Source: Bacteroidales bacterium (GTDB taxonomy: Bacteria > Bacteroidota > Bacteroidia > Bacteroidales > ML635J-15). Taken from it: a stretch of 6,052 nt of DNA. The stretch spans positions 1-6,052 of the forward strand of contig JAQVEY010000158.1 of NCBI GenBank assembly GCA_028697515.1, in the 5' to 3' direction. Positions 1 to 6,052 of the stretch are shown piece after piece. The notes beneath the pieces were generated by a model. That model had not been told where the DNA came from. It saw nothing but the letters and a program-made list of their open reading frames with translations, and made no database searches. Position numbers and translations under genes: made by a program. Positions within the stretch are counted from its first letter, which is position 1, and the number at the start of each line of letters is the position of its first letter.

Positions 1-59
1 TGAGCAAAAACGTTAACTGTTAAAATTATTGCTATTATGCAAACGATTATTTTTTTCAT
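1..59 (-). CDS. N-terminus of an exported protein (partial, runs off left edge)
   Basis: Reading the minus strand from the ATG at 59-57 gives MKKIIVCIIAIILTVNVFA, followed by a codon beginning CA (Gln or His) that is cut by the window edge. This is a textbook Sec signal peptide: two lysines, a hydrophobic core of about 14 residues, and a V-F-A cleavage site before a probable Gln, a common +1 residue in Bacteroidota. Only 19 codons are visible, so the mature protein cannot be identified. The gene is divergent from the gldB-family gene, with 60 bases between the start codons. A good match to a Bacteroidota promoter lies upstream on the same strand. The Cys at position 7 lies inside the hydrophobic core and is not in a lipobox. 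A chance signal-like ORF is possible but unlikely given the promoter match and spacing. Confidence 0.7.
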   Translation of the reverse strand, partial: MKKIIVCIIAIILTVNVFA

Positions 60-94
60 ATCTTTAAGGTTTTAAATTTTACAACTATTTAATA

Positions 95-127
95 CAAAAA
101 TAGTAATATTTTTTTGCTTATGACAAA
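95..127 (-). promoter_or_regulatory. Predicted Bacteroidota-type promoter for the leftward exported gene
   Basis: On the minus strand, TATTTTTG (complement of 95-102) fits the Bacteroidota -7 consensus TAnnTTTG. TTTG (complement of 124-127) lies 21 bases upstream, which fits the -33 element and its usual spacing. Transcription would begin at about position 88, leaving a short leader of roughly 30 bases before the ATG at 59. The -33 element overlaps the first codons of the divergent gldB-family gene. The region is AT-rich, so a chance match is possible. Confidence 0.4.
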
Positions 128-1163
128 AATTAAAAAGAATTTAATATTTGTAGTAATTATTACACTTTTAGTGGTAATAAGTGTTTTTGTAGTAAGGCAT
201 TTTATGAATAAAAATCCACTAGATGTAGATGTGTCTGATATTGACTTGCAAGTGGAAATTGAAAGGTTTGATAAGGATTTGCAAAATGTATTTGAAGGAA
301 ATTCTTATGAGAATATAGAAATGCTAAGTGAAAAATATCAAGACTTTTTTGAGGTTTATAATTATGATGTGATAAGTATTGGTGGGCCAGAAAATTCCTC
401 ATATCTGACTTATTTAAGTACATTTCTAAGTGACTATTCGGTTACAGAAGCTACTAAACAAGTCGAAGTAGTGTTTTCTGATATGAGTAATATCGAAGAT
501 GAACTAACAGATGGATTTAAACACTTGATTTATTACTATCCCGAAAAAAAAATCCCTCGTATTGTTAGTTTTGTTGCTGGATTTAATCATTCGATTCTTT
601 TAACTGAAAACTATATTGGAATAGGTTTAGATAAGTATCTTGGAAGTGATTGTGAGTTATATGAAATGTTGGACATACCCGACTTTGCAAGAGCCGAAAT
701 GGTAAAAGAGCAAATCCCGATTGATATTATGTCTGCAATCTACGAGTCAGAATATCCATTTACACCAAAAACAGAAAATCTATTAGAATTTATGATCTAT
801 AATGGTCGTAAACTTTATTTTCTTGATGCGATGTTCCCGGAATTTGATGAAGCCAGAAAGAATAAGTATTCAGATACTCAACTTGGGTTTTGCAAGAAGT
901 ACGAAAGGGATATGTGGACAAATATTATTGAAAAGAAATTGCTTTTTGCAACAGATTATCTGACAATAAGAAAATTTGTAGAGAATGCTCCATTTACATA
1001 TGAATTTGGTCCCGATAGTCCGCCCAGAGCAGTTAACTGGCTGGGATGGCAAATTGTGAAGTCATATATGTCTAACAATGATGTGACAATTCCAGAGCTA
1101 ATGGAAGAAACTGATTATCAAAAAATACTGAACTTATCGGGATACGATCCAAAGTACAAATAA
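120..1163 (+). CDS. gldB: GldB-family gliding-motility-associated protein, membrane-anchored variant
   Basis: The product is a 347-residue member of the GldB family. In Flavobacterium johnsoniae, GldB is a lipoprotein needed for gliding. Homologues also occur in non-gliding Bacteroidota, where the role is unclear. The recognised features are an early I-E-R-F-D-K-D-L segment, the block GLDKYLGSDC (169-178), the stretch LLEFMIYNGRKLY in mid-protein, and the C-terminal LGWQIVKSYM (308-317) followed by N-D-V and a 'K-I-L-N-L-S-G-Y-D-P' ending. Residues 8-25 form one strongly hydrophobic segment after MTKIKKN, and no Cys occurs before residue 178, so there is no lipobox and an uncleaved membrane anchor is likely. 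I chose ATG at 120 over an in-frame TTG at 114. No HExxH zinc motif is seen. The gene stands alone: neither gldC nor another plus-strand gene follows, and it converges on DUF4924. Family assignment is firm, function in this organism is not. Confidence 0.87.
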   Translation: MTKIKKNLIFVVIITLLVVISVFVVRHFMNKNPLDVDVSDIDLQVEIERFDKDLQNVFEGNSYENIEMLSEKYQDFFEVYNYDVISIGGPENSSYLTYLSTFLSDYSVTEATKQVEVVFSDMSNIEDELTDGFKHLIYYYPEKKIPRIVSFVAGFNHSILLTENYIGIGLDKYLGSDCELYEMLDIPDFARAEMVKEQIPIDIMSAIYESEYPFTPKTENLLEFMIYNGRKLYFLDAMFPEFDEARKNKYSDTQLGFCKKYERDMWTNIIEKKLLFATDYLTIRKFVENAPFTYEFGPDSPPRAVNWLGWQIVKSYMSNNDVTIPELMEETDYQKILNLSGYDPKYK

Positions 1164-1166
1164 ATT

Positions 1167-1703
1167 CTATTCATTACTTCCTTCCTGTTGCTTGTATTTT
1201 AAAGCTAAATGTGCGAGTAAATTAGAGAAAGTTTGCATTGCTTGCATTGTATCCTCGGAGATATCTTGGCCCTTTATTCTTAAGAGTAATAAACTGTACA
1301 TGGCATCAATACAAACTTTTACATCATTAGAGTTTTCTTGTTTAGATAAGCTTTTGAATTCTTCAATATATGGCTTAGCCCATCTGTATAGTTCTGCATG
1401 TTTATATTCTTTAGGATTGTTAATTAAGCTTGTATGAAGCTCATTAACTTTATTAATGACAACTTCAATTCTTTTTATATCTCCGCTTTTTTCTTTTTTT
1501 TCTGATTTTAAATCCAGAATAAAGTCAGAGTACCACTGTCTTATATTTGACTTTATCTTTTCACTGACTTTAAATCTATTTATAATAGAATCTTCTATTT
1601 TATCAAGATTGAAATCAGAAGCTCTTATAATATCTTGTATTTGTCTTAGATACAAAATGTATTCTATTATGTTTTCTTTTTCTTTTTGTTGGGCAATTAT
1701 CAT
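1167..1703 (-). CDS. DUF4924 family protein
   Basis: The product is a 178-residue protein that I recognise as DUF4924, a Bacteroidota-specific family of unknown function. It begins MIIAQQKEKENIIEYILYLR, a characteristic opening of the family, followed by Q-I-Q-D-I-I-R-A. It looks almost wholly alpha-helical and rich in charged residues, with no signal peptide or membrane segment, so it is probably cytoplasmic. The central section (about 65-80) is Lys/Glu-rich, and the C-terminus (about 130-175) has amphipathic helices including SNLLAHLALKYKQQ. Its ATG (1703-1701) overlaps the TAA stop of the upstream S4-domain gene by one base, so the two are probably co-transcribed and translationally coupled. 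It ends in TAG only 3 bases from the stop of the convergent gldB-family gene, so no separate terminator fits between them. No function can be assigned from the sequence. Confidence 0.85.
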   Translation of the reverse strand: MIIAQQKEKENIIEYILYLRQIQDIIRASDFNLDKIEDSIINRFKVSEKIKSNIRQWYSDFILDLKSEKKEKSGDIKRIEVVINKVNELHTSLINNPKEYKHAELYRWAKPYIEEFKSLSKQENSNDVKVCIDAMYSLLLLRIKGQDISEDTMQAMQTFSNLLAHLALKYKQQEGSNE

Positions 1704-1705
1704 TA
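1701..1705 (-). promoter_or_regulatory. TAATG stop/start overlap coupling hslR and DUF4924
   Basis: On the minus strand, the hslR stop TAA (1705-1703) and the DUF4924 start ATG (1703-1701) share one A. This arrangement lets a terminating ribosome re-initiate on the next gene without a separate ribosome binding site, and none is visible upstream. It supports a single transcript for the pair and similar expression levels. Confidence 0.75.
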
Positions 1706-2092
1706 CAAATCATTTTTAAATTTATCAATTTCTCTTCTGTTCTTTTTTGTCGGCCTTCCCAAACCTTTTTCGTGAGTTTCAAAAGCCGACTTACGATTGT
1801 CTTGTAAAATCGCAAGTTTATTGTACTCTTCCTCGGGAGTTATTTCTGTAATATATTGTTTTGATAAAACAGCAGAAACCCTTTTATCCAAAATTCCGAT
1901 GACTATAAATGACTTTATAATTGGAGGAACTTTAATCTGTATTTTGTCTCCTAATTTTATATTATATGATGGCTTTACTGGCATGTCATTGACTAAGACA
2001 TGAGAATGTTTGCATTCCTCTGTGGCAATACTTCGTGTTTTATAAATTCTTACTGACCATAAATATTTGTCTATTCTGACAGCTGTGAGCAT
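1703..2092 (-). CDS. hslR: RNA-binding S4 domain protein, Hsp15 (HslR) family
   Basis: The product is a 129-residue, basic, cytoplasmic protein. The S4 RNA-binding fold covers about residues 5-65: R-I-D-K-Y-L-W (6-12), R-I-Y-K-T-R-S (15-21), then V-L-V-N-D (32-36), V-K-P-S (39-42) and L-G-D-K-I (47-51). This order is that of Hsp15. The E. coli Hsp15 binds free 50S subunits that still carry a nascent chain-tRNA and helps recycle them; a similar role here is inferred. The C-terminal tail G-L-G-R-P-T-K-K-N-R-R (110-120) is strongly basic and typical of the Bacteroidota version. The position often occupied by a basic 'KKGR' is K-H-S-H (28-31) here, a modest deviation. It is the first gene of a two-gene operon, ending in TAATG shared with DUF4924. 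No Shine-Dalgarno sequence precedes the ATG, as is usual in this phylum. Confidence 0.9.
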   Translation of the reverse strand: MLTAVRIDKYLWSVRIYKTRSIATEECKHSHVLVNDMPVKPSYNIKLGDKIQIKVPPIIKSFIVIGILDKRVSAVLSKQYITEITPEEEYNKLAILQDNRKSAFETHEKGLGRPTKKNRREIDKFKNDL

Positions 2093-2194
2093 TGTTACAA
2101 GTTGTTTTTGTAAAAAACTAAATTATTTTTTTTTTATTAAATATTATTATTTATTTTTAGGCAAAAATAATATTAACTAAATATAATAACATAC
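2093..2194. promoter_or_regulatory. Divergent intergenic promoter region between hslR and the CAP/OmpA-like gene
   Basis: This 102-base, very AT-rich gap separates two divergent start codons, so both promoters should lie here. On the minus strand, TATTTTTG (complement of 2162-2169) fits the Bacteroidota -7 box TAnnTTTG and would give hslR a leader of roughly 60 bases; no convincing -33 TTTG was found above it. On the plus strand, TATTTTTA (2152-2159) is one base away from the same box and would give a leader of about 30 bases. A run of ten T residues lies at 2126-2135, between the boxes and hslR. Neither start codon has a Shine-Dalgarno sequence. Confidence 0.35.
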
Positions 2195-4618
2195 ATGAAG
2201 AGGTTTATTATTTTCTTACTATTTGGATTGTTAGCATTATCATTAAATGTAAATGCACAAAAGGTCTTTATGAATGAAGGTATTTATAGTACCGATCCTA
2301 TTAATCCGGAAGCATTTAACGAAAACTTATTTCAGGAAGTGATGCTTTTTAAGGTGAATACTTATATGGATTCATTAGGTTTAGAAGGATTTGAAGCACA
2401 TGATTTTTTTATAGACCCTGCTGTTCAGCATGCACTAATTATGGCTGACACACAGGATGCTAGTCTTGATGGCAAAGGAGCTTTTAAAACAGTTAGGTCG
2501 CGATTGATTGCTGCAGGAGGTAGTGGTATTGGAGCTGAAGTAGTAGCAAGGATTACTATACGAGTATCTAATGAGTATATTTCATATGAATCGTTGGCCG
2601 ATCAGGTTTTAGATAGGTGGAAAACAGGTAAATATGCAAATAGTCTGTTTTCACAGAAATATTTCTTTGCAGGGATTAGTGCAAAAATAGATGAAACCGG
2701 TAAAAAAGTTTTTGTTTCGATGTACATAGGAAACTACGCATCTTTAGGACCTTCTTATTACTCGGATGGTGGCATTCTTGTTCCTGCAACGACCAAAAAA
2801 TACGGACTAAAACCAATTGATGAAAAGATATGTAAAAAGGCAACTGGTAAGATGCCTGATTTAGTTGACCTTCAATCAGGTTTGTCAATTAATGATGATG
2901 GACAAATTATATTTAAGTACAATGATTTAAAGAGATTTCGTCGTTTTATAAAGGGTAAAAAGGACGCCTTAGCTGTAGATGTTATTCAAAAAGAGCAGTT
3001 TAATAATTGTAGAAGCGAAAATGTTGCTGACTTTTCTAGACCTAATATTGGATATATGACAAAACGTGTTTGGTCAAAAAAGATTTATAAGTATAATTTA
3101 GCACAAGCAGAAGGTGAAGGAAAGAAAACTAAGGTTACTAAATTGGAAGTAGTGCTTGGAGAATTGCCTGTAGAATTAAGGCCTGAAGATGTTGAGTTGA
3201 ATCTTATGATAATTAAAAACAAATCAGTATGTGCAAATATTCCTCAATCTTATGTGGATAAGAAAGTTTATGACTTTGTTCCAAAGATAGGCTTACTTCC
3301 TGATACTCTTTTACCAGCAGGAGTTCCAGAATATTTCCCAACAGAAACATCCGCTCAATTGAACTTTAGAATTCCTTTCGAACAGGGTAAATATACTTAT
3401 GATCCTGAGGATATGATACCTGTAATCGCAGCATTAAATGAACCTGATTTTATTATAGATAAAATTTTTATTTCTGCTTTTTCTTCTTTAGAAGGAACAA
3501 ATAATGAAAATACAATCTTGCAGAAAAAAAGAGCACAAAGCATTGTTAAGGCTTTGGAAGAAAATCAAAATGCCAGTATTATTGATTCTATTGTTACTGC
3601 TCCAAATTTGGAGGCTTTACAAGCAGATGCAAAGGGAACTATTTATGATGAAGTTTGCACAATGAATTTAGAAGAAGCAATAGTGTATGTAAATGCTCAT
3701 AGAAAAGAATTGGAATTTCTGCTCGAAAACCATCGTTATGCAGATGTAACTATGTGGATTACCTATGATATTGAAGGCGATAAAGAGCAAAGATATGTAG
3801 TTGATCAATTTAACAAAGCTGTCGAAGCAGGTAAAATTGATTATGCCTTATCTATTCAAAAATATATAATGAAGCAAGTGATAAGCGGACATTATTCGGA
3901 CAATGCAGTTTCTGATATGAGGATTCCACAAGGTAAGGAATACGTGGGTTTAAATATGAATAAAATTTGGCTTACACAATATGTTTTCAAGGACGTGCTT
4001 GATGAAGATTATCTTACTAAAATTGATGATTTAAATAAGCTTGATAACAATAATATTTATGTAGAATACAATGATATATTATGCGAAGTTGTGGTAACCG
4101 AACTAGATAATTCTAAATCAACAGATTTATTGCAGTCAAGAATTGATGGAATATACAATACTCCTATTAAAGTTGACCTTGTAGATTTACTTAACATCGA
4201 ATTACAATATCAAATTATGGATATTGTTAAAGATTCTCTTGGCTTTGATCATCCAACGGTTGTGAAAAGTATGGATAAGATAAAAGAGATTATCAAGTTT
4301 AATGAATTATCATGGGAAAATTCACTTAAATTGGCAAGTGTGTTTATAAATCATGCTGATTATGAATATGCCATTAAACTTCTTGAACCGTATATTTTTG
4401 ACGAACATATACCTTTTGTATTCTTAACAACTTATGTTACAGTTTGCTCGAAAGTTGAATATAAGGTCCATTCAAATAATTTTTATTACGCATTAGAAAG
4501 GATAAATAAACAAGATAAATCTTTCTTCTGCAGTTTATTTGCTCCCGACAAGTTATCTTTACAGACTTTTGTTAATACAAAGGTGAAAAACCTATATTGC
4601 GAAACTTGTAATAAGTAA
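2195..4618 (+). CDS. Exported CAP/SCP-like plus OmpA-like multidomain protein
   Basis: The product is 807 residues long. Residues 1-21 are a signal peptide (MKRFIIFLLFGLLALSLNVNA, cut before Gln22). Residues about 45-181 resemble a CAP/SCP domain: a helix ending V-N-T-Y, D-P-A-V-Q-H-A (74-80), S-R-L-I-A-A-G-G (102-109), G-A-E (113-115), L-D-R-W (139-142), G-I-S (160-162) and a closing V-S-M-Y-I-G-N-Y. The two usual CAP histidines are not evident. Residues 182-385 are unassigned. Residues about 389-470 look OmpA-like: N-F-R-I-P-F (390-395), S-A-F-S-S-L-E-G (427-434), then N439-xx-L442-xxx-R446-A447. The position of the peptidoglycan-binding Asp is Ser431, as in the 'S-x-E-G' subtype of Bacteroidota. 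The rest is mostly helical, with a TPR-like segment near 710-735. It ends C-E-T-C-N-K (CxxC at 802-805). It is probably periplasmic and perhaps cell-wall associated; its actual role is unknown. A hairpin terminator follows. Confidence 0.8.
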   Translation: MKRFIIFLLFGLLALSLNVNAQKVFMNEGIYSTDPINPEAFNENLFQEVMLFKVNTYMDSLGLEGFEAHDFFIDPAVQHALIMADTQDASLDGKGAFKTVRSRLIAAGGSGIGAEVVARITIRVSNEYISYESLADQVLDRWKTGKYANSLFSQKYFFAGISAKIDETGKKVFVSMYIGNYASLGPSYYSDGGILVPATTKKYGLKPIDEKICKKATGKMPDLVDLQSGLSINDDGQIIFKYNDLKRFRRFIKGKKDALAVDVIQKEQFNNCRSENVADFSRPNIGYMTKRVWSKKIYKYNLAQAEGEGKKTKVTKLEVVLGELPVELRPEDVELNLMIIKNKSVCANIPQSYVDKKVYDFVPKIGLLPDTLLPAGVPEYFPTETSAQLNFRIPFEQGKYTYDPEDMIPVIAALNEPDFIIDKIFISAFSSLEGTNNENTILQKKRAQSIVKALEENQNASIIDSIVTAPNLEALQADAKGTIYDEVCTMNLEEAIVYVNAHRKELEFLLENHRYADVTMWITYDIEGDKEQRYVVDQFNKAVEAGKIDYALSIQKYIMKQVISGHYSDNAVSDMRIPQGKEYVGLNMNKIWLTQYVFKDVLDEDYLTKIDDLNKLDNNNIYVEYNDILCEVVVTELDNSKSTDLLQSRIDGIYNTPIKVDLVDLLNIELQYQIMDIVKDSLGFDHPTVVKSMDKIKEIIKFNELSWENSLKLASVFINHADYEYAIKLLEPYIFDEHIPFVFLTTYVTVCSKVEYKVHSNNFYYALERINKQDKSFFCSLFAPDKLSLQTFVNTKVKNLYCETCNK

Positions 4619-4637
4619 ATCTAAAGTTAAATAATTT

Positions 4638-4671
4638 AAAGCTGCGAAGGAAAATAATCCTTTGCAGCTTT
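4638..4671 (+). terminator. Hairpin terminator after the CAP/OmpA-like gene
   Basis: AAAGCTGCGAAGGA (4638-4651) pairs with TCCTTTGCAGCTTT (4658-4671) over 14 base pairs, including one G-U, around a six-base loop (AAATAA). It starts 19 bases after the stop codon. The descending arm ends in a T run (4669-4672), followed by A-C-T-T-T-T, so the U tract is imperfect but present. It probably ends the transcript and separates it from the downstream thioredoxin-like gene. Confidence 0.75.
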
Positions 4672-4698
4672 TACTTTTGATTATTATAGTTATTTTTG
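4672..4698 (+). promoter_or_regulatory. Candidate -7 boxes for the TlpA-like gene
   Basis: Two exact matches to the Bacteroidota -7 box TAnnTTTG occur between the terminator hairpin and the next start: TACTTTTG (4672-4679) and TATTTTTG (4691-4698). No TTTG at the proper -33 spacing was found for either, so each is only half a promoter. The second would start transcription around 4704, giving a leader under 20 bases. Such boxes are frequent by chance in AT-rich DNA. Confidence 0.3.
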
Positions 4699-4720
4699 AT
4701 ATTATTTTAATTCTATTTGT

Positions 4721-6052
4721 ATGCGTTGTTATATAACCATTTTAGTCATATTGATAAGCGGAGAAATATTCAGTCAGCACTTCCTTAACGGAGTTATTGA
4801 AGGATATGATAGGAGAGATGTAAATATATGCTCTCAGTTCGGTGATGAAAGCAAATTAATTGAGACAGTCAAAACAAATCAGAACGGAGAGTTTGTCTTT
4901 AGTATTAATCAGCAAGCTGTTGGATTATACAGGATTTATCTGGATACTCAAGATTATTTTGATCTCATATATAATAATGAAGACATTGAAATTAGAACGA
5001 AAGTTGAGAATCCACAGTACAATATGGAGATTTTAAAATCAGCAGAAAATATTCAATTATATACATATATTATAGATAATTATATTTCAGACTATAAAAT
5101 AGATGTATTGGATCAGTTAAAGGACATCTATCCTGATGGGAAATTTAGAAATAAGGTGGAATCAGAGTTAAAAAAGGAAATAAAGATAAAAAATAAAAAT
5201 CTGGAAAAAGTAATTAAGCAGAATCCTGATAGTTTTACTGGGCGGTATTTAAAGTTTTTAAGAGAGTTATCTGTTCCGTCTAAATACAATGATTATGAGA
5301 AATCTGAGTTCCTTAAGAAGAATTATCTAAGCTATTATAAATTTAATGATCTAAGTTTATTGAATTCTAATGCTTATACGACCGTAGTATTGAATTATTT
5401 TAAATTATACAGAAGTAATAATCCTGAAGTTTATTATACGGCAGCAAAAGAAATTTTAGATTACATTTTCTTTGAAGATCCTAAAATTTTTAATTTCGTT
5501 TTTGAATATGTATTATCTGGATTTGAATCATTGGGACTTGATGAACAGGCAGCAAAAATAAGTGTTGAGTTTGGTGATTTATGTAGTGATGGTAGTGATA
5601 ACCTCAAAATGAGAATTAAAAGCAATACGGAACTTTCTGTTGGTAAAAAGGCCCCCGATTTTAGTGCTCTTTCTACTTCAGGCAAAAAGTACACTTTGTC
5701 AGAGATGAAAACAGATTATACTTTGATAATATTCTGGGCAACATGGTGCGAGCATTGTAAAATAACAATGCCAAGACTTGCAGCGGCATCAAATATATTT
5801 AAAGAAGCAAAAATGGACATTATAGCAATAAGCATTGATTCAGATGAGCAAGTACTTAGAGAATTTCTAAAAGAAAACCAGATGCCATGGGATATTCTTT
5901 GTGAATATAAAGGCTGGGATGGTCAAATCGTTGTAGATTATGCTATTTTTGCAACCCCATCTATGTATATTGTGGATAAGGAATTAAATATAATTGCAAA
6001 ACCATATAATGAAGAAAGATTATACGACGAACTTGAAAAAATTCTTACAAGA
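4721..6052 (+). CDS. Exported TlpA-family thiol-disulfide oxidoreductase with DUF4369-like N-terminus (3' end open)
   Basis: An uninterrupted frame runs 444 codons from ATG 4721 to the window end without a stop. Residues 1-18 are a signal peptide (MRCYITILVILISGEIFS). Residues about 20-95 resemble the DUF4369 beta domain of Bacteroidota TlpA-like proteins: F-L-N-G-V-I-E-G, N-G-E-F-V-F and G-L-Y-R-I-Y-L. A Lys- and Tyr-rich, mostly helical linker follows (about 100-300). The thioredoxin fold starts at V-G-K-K-A-P-D-F (307-314). The active site is W-C-E-H-C-K with cysteines 343 and 346, and the cis-proline is in A-T-P-S (Pro413). The fold appears essentially complete, so probably only the stop or a few codons lie outside. 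Such proteins act in the periplasm to reduce or isomerise disulfides or serve cytochrome c maturation. The substrate cannot be told; the C-E-H-C dipeptide differs from the more common CxPC. It has its own candidate -7 box after a terminator, so it is probably transcribed separately. Confidence 0.88.
   Translation, partial: MRCYITILVILISGEIFSQHFLNGVIEGYDRRDVNICSQFGDESKLIETVKTNQNGEFVFSINQQAVGLYRIYLDTQDYFDLIYNNEDIEIRTKVENPQYNMEILKSAENIQLYTYIIDNYISDYKIDVLDQLKDIYPDGKFRNKVESELKKEIKIKNKNLEKVIKQNPDSFTGRYLKFLRELSVPSKYNDYEKSEFLKKNYLSYYKFNDLSLLNSNAYTTVVLNYFKLYRSNNPEVYYTAAKEILDYIFFEDPKIFNFVFEYVLSGFESLGLDEQAAKISVEFGDLCSDGSDNLKMRIKSNTELSVGKKAPDFSALSTSGKKYTLSEMKTDYTLIIFWATWCEHCKITMPRLAAASNIFKEAKMDIIAISIDSDEQVLREFLKENQMPWDILCEYKGWDGQIVVDYAIFATPSMYIVDKELNIIAKPYNEERLYDELEKILTR

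Noticed and set aside
114..119. TTG start two codons before the ATG of the gldB-family gene
   Set aside because: ATG at 120 is directly in frame and gives a normal Lys-rich N-terminus before the hydrophobic segment; nothing favours the TTG.
202..1052. Minus-strand open frames (202-423 and 870-1052) within the gldB-family gene
   Set aside because: They are reverse-strand shadows of a conserved coding region.
1161..1169. Bidirectional terminator between the convergent gldB-family and DUF4924 genes
   Set aside because: Only 3 bases separate the stop codons and no stable inverted repeat was seen across the junction.
1192..1719. Two plus-strand open frames (1192-1437 and 1456-1719) opposite DUF4924
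   Set aside because: They are antisense to a recognised family, show no domain, and have the Ser/Phe/Leu/Ile-rich composition expected of reverse-strand reading of AT-rich coding DNA.
1615..1815. Minus-strand open frame of 66 codons across the hslR/DUF4924 junction
   Set aside because: It overlaps both well-supported genes in another frame and resembles no known protein; it is not a frameshifted part of either.
1797..2003. Plus-strand open frame opposite hslR
   Set aside because: It is antisense to the S4 domain gene and has no supporting feature.
2101..2118. Near-palindrome GTTTTT-GT-AAAAAAC upstream of hslR as an operator or terminator
   Set aside because: It consists only of A/T runs with a two-base loop and no GC pairs in the core, which is expected by chance in such AT-rich DNA.
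2676..2888. Minus-strand open frame inside the CAP/OmpA-like gene
   Set aside because: It lies wholly inside a long coding region on the other strand and has no recognisable domain.
5461..5694. Minus-strand 77-codon open frame inside the TlpA-like gene
   Set aside because: The opposite strand carries an uninterrupted 444-codon frame with a complete thioredoxin motif set; this is a shadow.

Overview
The window looks like chromosomal DNA from a low-GC member of the Bacteroidota, probably a Bacteroidales-like lineage. The evidence is a GldB-family protein, a DUF4924 protein and a Bacteroidota-type Hsp15/S4 protein side by side. In addition, an OmpA-like domain has the 'S-L-E-G' variant common in this phylum, and a TlpA-type thioredoxin sits behind a DUF4369-like N-terminal domain. 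Start codons lack clear Shine-Dalgarno sequences, and several intergenic gaps carry matches to the Bacteroidota -7 promoter box TAnnTTTG. No mobile element, RNA gene, CRISPR array or phage gene was seen. Coding density is high, and no gap between genes exceeds about 105 bases.

Layout from left to right: (1) positions 1-59, minus strand, hold the first 19 codons (a signal peptide) of a secreted protein that runs off the left edge. (2) Positions 120-1163, plus strand, encode a GldB-family protein with an N-terminal membrane anchor in place of a lipobox. (3) Positions 1167-2092, minus strand, form a two-gene operon of hslR-like S4 protein followed by DUF4924, joined by a TAATG stop/start overlap. 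This operon converges on gldB with only 3 bases between the stops. (4) Positions 2195-4618, plus strand, encode an 807-residue exported protein combining a CAP/SCP-like domain, an OmpA-like domain, a helical C-terminal region and a final CxxC. A strong hairpin follows it. (5) Position 4721 to the right edge, plus strand, holds an exported TlpA-family thiol-disulfide oxidoreductase with a CEHC active site, open at the window end but probably almost complete.

Three of the five or six genes act in or beyond the inner membrane. GldB is an envelope protein linked to gliding and type IX secretion in Flavobacterium. The CAP/OmpA-like protein is probably periplasmic or attached to the cell wall. The TlpA-like protein is a periplasmic redox protein. 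The S4/DUF4924 pair is cytoplasmic and, at least for the S4 protein, tied to ribosomes. I see no clear multi-gene novel system. The least familiar elements are the composite architecture of the 807-residue protein, which has nine cysteines and lies next to a thiol oxidoreductase, and the uncharacterised DUF4924 partner of the S4 protein.
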